Positions 13,400 to 18,547 of a DNA stretch of 18,547 nucleotides are shown here, in pieces. Position 1 is the stretch's first letter. Each line of letters opens with the position of its first letter. The translations under genes were made by a program, and so were the position numbers. Under the pieces are notes generated by a model. That model saw only the letters and a program-made list of their open reading frames with translations. It searched no databases and was not told where the DNA came from. Origin of the DNA: DASTQL01 sp035761805. GTDB lineage: Bacteria; Actinomycetota; Actinomycetes; Jiangellales; Jiangellaceae. The DNA lies in the NCBI GenBank assembly GCA_035761805.1, contig DASTQL010000009.1, forward strand, positions 1-18,547, read 5' to 3'.

Positions 13400-14206
13400 T
13401 CAGTCGACGGCCCGGCGCCGGAAACCCCGGATCCCCAGCCACCCGAACAGCCCGACGGCTCCGGCCAGGACGACCAGGCACACCCATGGGGCGATGTGCG
13501 GGACATCCGGCGTCATCGCGCCGCGGAGGCCCTCCGACACGTACGTCATGGGGTTGAGCGCCGTGACCACCTGGAACCAGCGCAGCGACTCCAGGGACGG
13601 CCATGGGTACTGGCTGGCGCCGGTGAACAGCAGCGGGGTCAGGACGAGGGCGAAGACGACGTTGATCCGGTTGGGCGGGACCGCGGTGCCGAGCGTCATC
13701 CCCATCGAGGCCCCGAGCACGCAGCCGAGCGGCAGGAACGCGGCGACCCAGGCCCAGTTCTCCGACTGCCAGGGGATCGACCCCAGGACCCACACGCCGA
13801 TCGGGAACATCACCAGCGCGGCCACCAGCGAGCGGGTCGCGGCGAAGAGGATCTTCTCGACGGCGACGAGCGAGACCGGCATCGGGGCCAGCAGCCGGTC
13901 CTCGATCTCCTTGGTGAAGGAGAAGTCGATGACGAGGGGGAACGCCGTGCCCTGGACCCCCGTGAGCACCGCGGTCAGCGCCAGGATGCCGGGGAAGAGC
14001 AGGTCGGCGTAGGACTCGTCGGCGTAGCCGAGCTGGGTGAGGATCCGCCCGAAGACGAACAGCAGGAACAACGGCTGCAGCACGACCTGGGCGACGAAGG
14101 TCGGCAGCTCCCGCCCGGTCACGTAGACGTCGCGCCAGAGCACCGCACGGAAAGCCTTGGTGATGCTCGGGCGTGGCGGCGCCTCGGTCCGGGTAGCGCT
14201 CGTCAC
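13400..14206 (-). CDS. ABC-2 type (DrrB-like) exporter permease
   Basis: The 268-residue membrane protein has about six hydrophobic segments typical of ABC-2 permeases: FVAQVVLQPLFLLFVFG near residue 38, LLFPGILALTAVL near 70, a block around 120-135, 150-175, 185-200 and a C-terminal WVCLVVLAGAVGLFGW. The NPMTYVSEGLRG segment before the last helix is a common family mark. It should form the membrane channel for the ATPase encoded just upstream, whose stop overlaps this GTG start (GTGA). The family exports drugs, lipids or polysaccharide; no substrate gene lies next to it. It ends 32 bp before the pair of 55-bp repeats. Confidence 0.92.
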   Translation of the reverse strand: MTSATRTEAPPRPSITKAFRAVLWRDVYVTGRELPTFVAQVVLQPLFLLFVFGRILTQLGYADESYADLLFPGILALTAVLTGVQGTAFPLVIDFSFTKEIEDRLLAPMPVSLVAVEKILFAATRSLVAALVMFPIGVWVLGSIPWQSENWAWVAAFLPLGCVLGASMGMTLGTAVPPNRINVVFALVLTPLLFTGASQYPWPSLESLRWFQVVTALNPMTYVSEGLRGAMTPDVPHIAPWVCLVVLAGAVGLFGWLGIRGFRRRAVD

Positions 14207-15171
14207 CGCAGCGTCCGGCCCGTCAGGTGGATGAAGACGTCCTCCAGGCTCGGCCGGCCGAGCGCCACGTCGGTGAGCTCCCCGCCGTGCTCCCGGACCA
14301 CGACGGCGACCGGACCGACGAGCGCCGCCGCGTCCCCGTCGACGAGGAGGCGCGCCTGCAGCGGCCCCGCCCCGTCGCCGAGGGTCTCGACCCGTTCCAC
14401 CCGGGGCAGGCGCCCCAGTGCCTCGACCACCGGGTCGGCCCCGGCCGGCGGGCGGGACGTGGTGACGTCCAGCGTCCTGGTTCCAGGGAGCGACCTGGTG
14501 AGCGCCTCGGGCGGGTCGAGGGCGAGCAGGTGGCCGCGGTCCATGATCCCGACGCGGTCCGCGAGCGCCGCCGCCTCGTCCATGTCATGCGTGGTCAGGA
14601 CGATGGTGACGCCGTGCTCCTGGAGCTCGCGCACGCGGTCCCACACGAACAGCCGCGCCGCGGGGTCGAGGCCGGTCGACGGCTCGTCGAGGAAGAGCAC
14701 CCGGGGCTCGTGCATGAGGGCCCGGGCGATCATCACCCGTTGCTCCTGCCCCCCGGAGAAGCGGTCGGGCTTCTCGGCGGCCCGGTCGCCGAGCCCGAAG
14801 CGTTCGATCAGCGCGTCGGCGCGCTCCCCCCGTACCGAGGCAGGGACGCCGTGGTACGCGGCGTGGAAGACGAGGTTGTCGCGGATGGTGAGCGAGCGGT
14901 CGAGGTTGTTGCGCTGGGGGACGACGGCGAGCAGCGACCGGGCGAGCACCGGGTCGCGCACGACGTCGACCCCGGCTACCAGCGCCCGCCCCCCGGTCGG
15001 CCGGACCCGGGTCGTCAGCACCCCGACGGTCGTCGTCTTGCCGGCGCCGTTGGGCCCCAGCAGCCCGAACACCTCACCGGGGGCGACCTGGAAGCTCACA
15101 CCGTCGACCGCGTTGACGTCGCTCTTGGGGTAGCGCTTGACCAGGTCGAGCACCTCGACGTCGGTCGTCAC
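14203..15171 (-). CDS. ABC exporter ATP-binding protein (DrrA/CcmA-like)
   Basis: The 322-residue protein is a complete nucleotide-binding subunit: Walker A GPNGAGKT at 39-46, the Q-loop VVPQRN with Gln86, signature FSGGQ 138-142, Walker B VLFLDE 158-163, and switch His195 in TTHDMDEA. The last ~90 residues, ending in LTDVALGRPSLEDVFIHLTG, are the C-terminal domain typical of the daunorubicin-resistance (DrrA) branch of exporters. GTG 15171 is preferred because the conserved part begins at once and a TACGGT hexamer stands seven bases upstream, as for a leaderless start. A longer frame upstream is arginine-rich and not family-like. It forms an operon with the permease. Substrate unknown. Confidence 0.94.
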   Translation of the reverse strand: MTTDVEVLDLVKRYPKSDVNAVDGVSFQVAPGEVFGLLGPNGAGKTTTVGVLTTRVRPTGGRALVAGVDVVRDPVLARSLLAVVPQRNNLDRSLTIRDNLVFHAAYHGVPASVRGERADALIERFGLGDRAAEKPDRFSGGQEQRVMIARALMHEPRVLFLDEPSTGLDPAARLFVWDRVRELQEHGVTIVLTTHDMDEAAALADRVGIMDRGHLLALDPPEALTRSLPGTRTLDVTTSRPPAGADPVVEALGRLPRVERVETLGDGAGPLQARLLVDGDAAALVGPVAVVVREHGGELTDVALGRPSLEDVFIHLTGRTLR

Positions 15172-15178
15172 GTCCGCG

Positions 15179-15184
15179 ACCGTA
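15179..15184 (-). promoter_or_regulatory. Putative -10 element for leaderless ABC operon mRNA
   Basis: On the minus strand TACGGT, then seven bases, then the GTG at 15171. No -35 match was found. It has the same layout as before the dehydrogenase gene at 13198. Confidence 0.35.
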
Positions 15185-15229
15185 CGTCCTCCGACCGGCC
15201 CGGTGCGCGCCGGCCGCGACCTGGCCCGC

Positions 15230-15300
15230 AACGATCACGGCCGCCGCGTAAGTGGGTGCTGAGCCAGGTGAATGCACTGCGGCGCGTGCCCACATGCCGC
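15230..15300. repeat. Interspersed palindromic repeat, copy A (one arm degenerate)
   Basis: The first 44 bases (15230-15273, AACGATCACGGC through GAGCCAGGTGAAT) match the reverse strand of copy B (17384-17427) at 39 of 44 positions, and similarity weakens to the right. The right arm (GTGCCCACATGCCGCGG) still pairs partly with the left (GCGTAAGTGGGTGC), but the outer GATCACGG arm is lost. It sits between the lipid kinase 3' end and the ABC operon promoter. Confidence 0.8.
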
Positions 15301-15334
15301 GGCACGGGGCCGCGGAACCCCCAGCAGAGCCCCC

Positions 15335-15408
15335 GACGGTCACCCCACCGGGCGGCGGGCCAGCATGGAGCCCGTCGGTCACCCCACCGGCCGGCGCGCC
15401 AGCACGGA
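15335..15408. repeat. Tandem duplication of the 3' end of the lipid kinase gene
   Basis: Bases 15335-15369 and 15374-15408 are the same 35-bp unit with four differences, offset by 39 bp. The right copy encodes the last residues and stop of the lipid kinase (minus strand); the left copy lies just after the stop and repeats it, including a second TGA. Confidence 0.75.
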
Positions 15409-16689
15409 CTCCGGGTCGCGTCCCGCGGCCAGCTGCAGGAGCATCCGAACGCCGTCCCGGAGGCCCTCCGGCTGTGCGGCCGAGGGTGACGCCCCGGGGT
15501 GCTGCGGCGCGATCCTGACGCGTAGCACCCGGTGCCGCACCGTGAACCGCAACGGCGGGTCCAGGACCAGGGCTTCCCCGTCGACGCCCGCCGGCACGGG
15601 ATCGGGCGAGCCCACCTCGAAGGTCTCGGTGGACCACAGCCACCACGGCTGCCTGGTCCGCCCGCTGGGCCGCACCCCCGGCGGCGGGCCGAGGACGGCG
15701 ATGCCCAGCAGGCCCTCGTCGATCCGTGGCCGGGTGCCGGAGCTGACCACGCGACCGAGCCGGTAGACGTTGTTGGAGACGAGCACGACGACCGCCGTGT
15801 CGTGCTGCAGGCCGTCGGGGCCGGTCCAGCGCAGCGTCAGGTCGCTGGTGGCGGGCCGAGGGCCCAAGACGTCGGGGACCGTGTCGAGGATGGTGCGCAG
15901 CTTCGCGTCCCGATAGCCCTCCCGCTGCACCGCCACTGCATAGAGGCCGAGCGAGACGTTGTTGACGAAGGTCCGGCCGTTGACCGCGGCGAGGTCGACC
16001 CGGCGTTCCCCTCCGGTCACGAAGGCGTCCAGTGCGCCGACGACGTCGTCGCGGTCCACCCCGAGGTCGAGCGCGAAGTGGTTGCGCGTCCCCGCGGGGA
16101 TGCAGGCGAAGGGCAGCCCGTGCTCGGCGGCCACCGATGCCACGATCGCCTGCGTCCCGTCACCACCGGCTGCTGCCAGCGCGTCGGCACCCCCTGCGAC
16201 CGCGTCGCGCGCGAGCTGCTCGAGGTCGTCGCCGGGCTCGAGCTCGATCGGCTCGATCCCCCGCGCGCGTGCCTCGTCGGCCAGGCCGACCGCGAGCGCC
16301 TTGCCACCGCCGGACTTCGCGTTCCAGAGGACGACGGGGTGCTGCGGTCGCTCGGCGCGACCCAGGTCCACGTGCAGGCTGAAGGCGCGCTTCTGAGCGA
16401 CCGCGGCCGCGGAGACCAGTGCCACGACGAGAAGCCCGTCGACGAAGACCCGGCCGGCGAGCGCCACGACCACGGACGCCACCAGGAGAGCCAGCGCCAG
16501 GAGGAGCAGGGTCACCCTGGCCGGTCCGCGGCGACGGACGCCCTCCCAGGCGGCGACGATGGCAAGCCCGACGAGGCCCAGCAGGAGGAAACCCCGGAGC
16601 TCCCCCCTGAGCACGACCAGCACGATCACGACGACGGCGGCTGCAAGGAGGACCAATGTCGCCAGAGCAGCGAGACGGCGGGCCGGCAC
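15379..16689 (-). CDS. Membrane-anchored diacylglycerol kinase-family lipid kinase
   Basis: The 436-residue protein begins with about four membrane helices (residues ~7-27, 31-48, 59-78, 83-98). These are followed by a DAGK/sphingosine-kinase-type catalytic domain from ~118: NAKSGGG at 123-129, the ATP-binding GGDGT at 175-179, and PAGTRNHFALDLG at 198-210. This domain phosphorylates diacylglycerol or a related lipid alcohol at the inner membrane face. The N-terminal membrane block is not part of the minimal DgkB/YegS-type enzyme, which is soluble and about 300 residues. GTG 16689 has no ribosome binding site but a TAGTTT hexamer six bases upstream, suggesting a leaderless mRNA. Its start is only 18 bp from the divergent PAP2 start. 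Whether the substrate is DAG, undecaprenol or another lipid cannot be read. Confidence 0.9.
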   Translation of the reverse strand: MPARRLAALATLVLLAAAVVVIVLVVLRGELRGFLLLGLVGLAIVAAWEGVRRRGPARVTLLLLALALLVASVVVALAGRVFVDGLLVVALVSAAAVAQKRAFSLHVDLGRAERPQHPVVLWNAKSGGGKALAVGLADEARARGIEPIELEPGDDLEQLARDAVAGGADALAAAGGDGTQAIVASVAAEHGLPFACIPAGTRNHFALDLGVDRDDVVGALDAFVTGGERRVDLAAVNGRTFVNNVSLGLYAVAVQREGYRDAKLRTILDTVPDVLGPRPATSDLTLRWTGPDGLQHDTAVVVLVSNNVYRLGRVVSSGTRPRIDEGLLGIAVLGPPPGVRPSGRTRQPWWLWSTETFEVGSPDPVPAGVDGEALVLDPPLRFTVRHRVLRVRIAPQHPGASPSAAQPEGLRDGVRMLLQLAAGRDPESVLARRPVG

Positions 16690-16707
16690 GGAGGCAAACT
16701 ATCGGGC
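16690..16707. promoter_or_regulatory. 18-bp divergent promoter region between lipid kinase and PAP2
   Basis: Only 18 bp separate the two start codons. On the minus strand TAGTTT (16701-16696) is six bases before the kinase GTG. On the plus strand AACTAT (16697-16702) is five bases before the PAP2 ATG, a weaker -10. The hexamers overlap, so initiation in the two directions is likely mutually exclusive and any -35 would lie inside the opposite gene. Confidence 0.45.
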
Positions 16708-17346
16708 ATGACGCCAGGCCTGGAGCCCATAGCGGAGACTGCAACCGGCGAGGCCTCGCGCTGGAGTCAGCTGAGGGCGGAGCTGCACGGCCTGGACCTC
16801 GCCGTCTACCGGGCCGTCGCGGCCACGCCGACGCAAGGCATCGACGACGCACTGCGACGGCTGTCGCGAGCGTCCGACTACTCGAAGCTGTCCCTGGCGT
16901 CGGCCGCCCTGCTTGCGCTGGTCGGTGGGCAGCGAGGCCGTCGCTCCGCTGTCGCCGGGCTTGCCTCGCTCGGGGTCACCACGACCACGGTGAACGTTCT
17001 CGGCAAGTACAGCGTCCGGCGCACCCGCCCCGACCGCGAGGCCGCCCGGGTGATCGTCGCGCGTCACGCCCGGATGCCGCTCTCCAGCTCCTTCCCGTCG
17101 GGCCACTCGGCGGCCGCCTTCGCCTTCGCCACGGGGGTGGGTCACCAGTGGCCGGCCGCCGCGGTCCCCCTGCGCGCCCTGGCCGCGCTGGTGGCGTACT
17201 CCCGCGTCCACACCGGGGTGCACTACCCCGGGGACGTCATCGCCGGTTCGCTGCTGGGGGGCGCGCTCGCCCAGGTGACCAGCCACGCCGTCGAGGGGCG
17301 CCGGCAGCTGCGTGCTCGGCTGGCTTCGTCGCCCCGGCCCCAATGA
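16708..17346 (+). CDS. PAP2-family phosphatase
   Basis: The 212-residue protein carries the three-part acid phosphatase signature complete: KX6RP (Lys100 to Arg107-Pro108), PSGH (130-133), and SRX5HX3D (Ser165-Arg166, His172, Asp176). The two histidines and the Asp carry out phosphate transfer in phosphatidate or polyprenyl-pyrophosphate phosphatases. The membrane segments are modest (around 62-73, 84-98, 135-145, 152-165 and 176-188), with a long polar N-terminus of about 55 residues, so it may be an abbreviated version. Phosphatidate phosphatase would undo the product of the divergent lipid kinase; undecaprenyl-PP phosphatase is the alternative. The ATG at 16708 is preferred because no other family-consistent start lies near. 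The TGA lies inside the left arm of the palindrome at 17338-17431. Confidence 0.92.
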   Translation: MTPGLEPIAETATGEASRWSQLRAELHGLDLAVYRAVAATPTQGIDDALRRLSRASDYSKLSLASAALLALVGGQRGRRSAVAGLASLGVTTTTVNVLGKYSVRRTRPDREAARVIVARHARMPLSSSFPSGHSAAAFAFATGVGHQWPAAAVPLRALAALVAYSRVHTGVHYPGDVIAGSLLGGALAQVTSHAVEGRRQLRARLASSPRPQ

Positions 17347-17431
17347 TCACGGCAGCCGGGTAAGTGGGCGGGTGCCGCGGCGGATTCACTTGGCTCGGCA
17401 CCCACATACGCGGCTGCCGTGATCATTGGGG
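17338..17431. repeat. Interspersed palindromic repeat, copy B: 94-nt near-perfect hairpin
   Basis: Arms of 31 bp (17338-17368 and 17401-17431) pair with only two mismatches around a 32-nt loop, which holds an inner 8-bp stem (GGGTGCCG/CGGCACCC) competing with the arm ends. The left arm includes the PAP2 stop codon (17344-17346), and the right arm ends 12 bp before the convergent WYL-protein stop. It probably acts as a bidirectional terminator, and its sequence recurs at 15230-15273. Confidence 0.88.
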
Positions 17432-17443
17432 GGACGCCCCGGG

Positions 17444-18547
17444 TCAAGCCCGGGAGGGCTCGGCCTGGGCGACGCCGGAGATCCGGTGGGCGGCGAAGGA
17501 CCGCACCTCGCCGCTGCGGTGGTCGTAGGCGGTCAGCCAGCCGCCTTCGACCCGCACCGGGTCGACGACCCGCTCGGACGTGGACCCGTGGTGGTCCACG
17601 TAGCCGATCCACACCGAGGTCCCCGCCTCCGCCGCCGCGCGCAGCGCTGCCAGCGTCTGTCCCGAGGCACTGCGACCGAGCCGGGTCGGTGCGGCCTCGG
17701 CCGTCCTGCTCGCCGACGCCCGGTCCCCCGCTCGTACGGCGCGGACCGCCGCGGCCAGCAGCGTCTCTCCCGGTACGGGGCGCTCCGCGCGCAGCGGCTC
17801 GGGTGCCTGCCGAGCAGGCGCCCGGCGGGGCTCGGCCCGCGCGACGAACACCGAGCCGTCGGGCGCCTCCGGGGCCGGGGCGTAGCCGAGCCGGCGCAAC
17901 CGGTCCAGCAGCAGCGCCGGCCCGACCTCGGCGGCCAGCACCGTCGGCGCCAGCCGGCGCAGCCCGAGCGCAGCGGATCGCGGGTCCGCCAGGATCTCCG
18001 CGAGCACGGCGTCGTCGTCGCACCGTACGAACGAACCGGCGCTGCCCACCCGCAGCAGGCCGTGGCGGCGCGCCACGTCGTCGACGAGGTACGAGAGGGG
18101 CTGCGGCACCGGCGTCCTGGACAGCCGCGCCAGGAAGCCGTGGAGGTCGGCGGCGCTGCGGCCGGCGTCCAGGGCCCGGCGTACCGAGTCGGCGCTGAAC
18201 CGGTGAACCGAGGCGCCGCCCCGGCTCTCCAGGTCGGCCATCAGGCCCAGCTCACGAGCCAGGTCCGAGCGCAAGGGCCCTGGCGCCACGGCCGTCAGGT
18301 CGGCCTGCAGCAGCACGTGGTCGAGAGGCTCGGGCAGCACGGCGTCCAGCGCGGCGTCGGCGGCAGCCACGTCGTCGGCGAGCAGCGCGTGCCCGGCCCT
18401 GGACAACGCGCCCAGCCCGGTGACCCCCAGCGCCTCCGCCTCCCGGAGCGTCCAGGCGACCAGGTCGTCGCGCAGCGGCCCGCCGCGACGGGGTCGGTGC
18501 CACCTCACGGCCTCGAGCACCGCGTCCGCCGCCGGCGCCGAACCGGC
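17444..18547 (-). CDS. Helicase-associated (Helicase_C_3-like) and WYL-domain protein, partial (C-terminal 367 residues)
   Basis: The frame is open to the right edge, so the N-terminus is missing. Numbering from the edge, residues ~80-165 resemble the helicase-associated domain also found at the N-terminus of XPB: HVLLQADLTAVAPGPL, VHRFSADSVRRALDAG and PVPQPLSYLVDDVARRHG. After an alanine/arginine-rich linker, residues ~300-360 (VWIGYVDHHGSTSERVVDPVRVEGGWLTAYDHRSGEVRSFAAHRISG) have the shape of a WYL ligand-sensing domain, with the usual pattern of strands and a final RI. Actinobacterial proteins of this layout run to ~700-800 residues and are annotated as helicase-associated. No DEAD-box motifs lie in the visible part. 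It may be a partner or regulator of XPB. The stop abuts the palindromic repeat. Confidence 0.85.
   Translation of the reverse strand, partial: AGSAPAADAVLEAVRWHRPRRGGPLRDDLVAWTLREAEALGVTGLGALSRAGHALLADDVAAADAALDAVLPEPLDHVLLQADLTAVAPGPLRSDLARELGLMADLESRGGASVHRFSADSVRRALDAGRSAADLHGFLARLSRTPVPQPLSYLVDDVARRHGLLRVGSAGSFVRCDDDAVLAEILADPRSAALGLRRLAPTVLAAEVGPALLLDRLRRLGYAPAPEAPDGSVFVARAEPRRAPARQAPEPLRAERPVPGETLLAAAVRAVRAGDRASASRTAEAAPTRLGRSASGQTLAALRAAAEAGTSVWIGYVDHHGSTSERVVDPVRVEGGWLTAYDHRSGEVRSFAAHRISGVAQAEPSRA

Noticed and set aside
13400..15171. DrrAB-like exporter as a sign of an antibiotic gene cluster
   Set aside because: No polyketide, peptide synthetase or tailoring genes lie around it; neighbours are housekeeping or catabolic. 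DrrA-like ATPases are widespread in actinobacteria.
13496..15489. Long plus-strand frames over the ABC genes
   Set aside because: They mirror the ABC ATPase and permease, whose motifs are complete on the minus strand.
15230..17431. Inverted repeats flanking the kinase and PAP2 genes as ends of a transposon
   Set aside because: The two copies are in opposite orientation around the genes, but each is itself a hairpin, no transposase lies between, and no target duplication is seen; separate insertions of a small element fit better.

Overview
The window looks like chromosomal DNA of a high-GC Gram-positive actinobacterium. Supporting points are the strong GC bias at third codon positions, many GTG starts, several starts that look leaderless, an actinobacterial-type XPB helicase, and a separate helicase-C/WYL-type protein. 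Nocardioidaceae is my best guess by general style, but nothing here proves the genus. I see no rRNA, tRNA, CRISPR array, transposase, integrase or phage gene.

Left part (1-3700): loosely packed and accessory in character. It holds the N-terminal part of an EamA/DMT-type transporter running off the left edge (minus), about 460 bp without a recognisable gene, an internally deleted DoxX-like remnant coupled by an ATGA overlap to a Nudix hydrolase, an atypical NAD(P)-binding SDR protein coupled to a GNAT acetyltransferase, and a small DCC-family (DUF393) thiol oxidoreductase.

Middle (3795-9686): on the minus strand a group I truncated haemoglobin is coupled by an ATGA overlap to a PAS plus class III adenylate cyclase. 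All the usual haem-pocket and catalytic residues are present, so this is a candidate two-protein gas/redox-to-cAMP module and the most interesting pair in the window. Next come an 855-residue LAL-type LuxR regulator (minus) and, divergently, a secreted M28 zinc aminopeptidase with an inserted PA domain (plus). A perfect 15-bp hairpin separates the peptidase from the convergent XPB helicase.

Right part (9687-18547): the XPB helicase; a two-gene operon of a beta-hydroxyacid dehydrogenase and a DapA-family lyase/aldolase; a two-gene ABC-2 exporter of the DrrAB type; a membrane-anchored diacylglycerol-kinase-family lipid kinase, divergent by only 18 bp from a PAP2 phosphatase; and the C-terminal part of a helicase-C-domain/WYL protein running off the right edge.

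Structure not explained by genes is concentrated in the intergenic gaps on the right. There is an interspersed palindromic repeat in two copies (about 15230 and 17338-17431, the latter a near-perfect long hairpin covering a stop codon). A pair of 55-bp direct repeats, each able to fold, lies at 13230-13367. A 35-bp tandem duplication covers the 3' end of the lipid-kinase gene. A recurring TANNNT-N6/7-start-codon arrangement suggests leaderless transcription of at least four genes.
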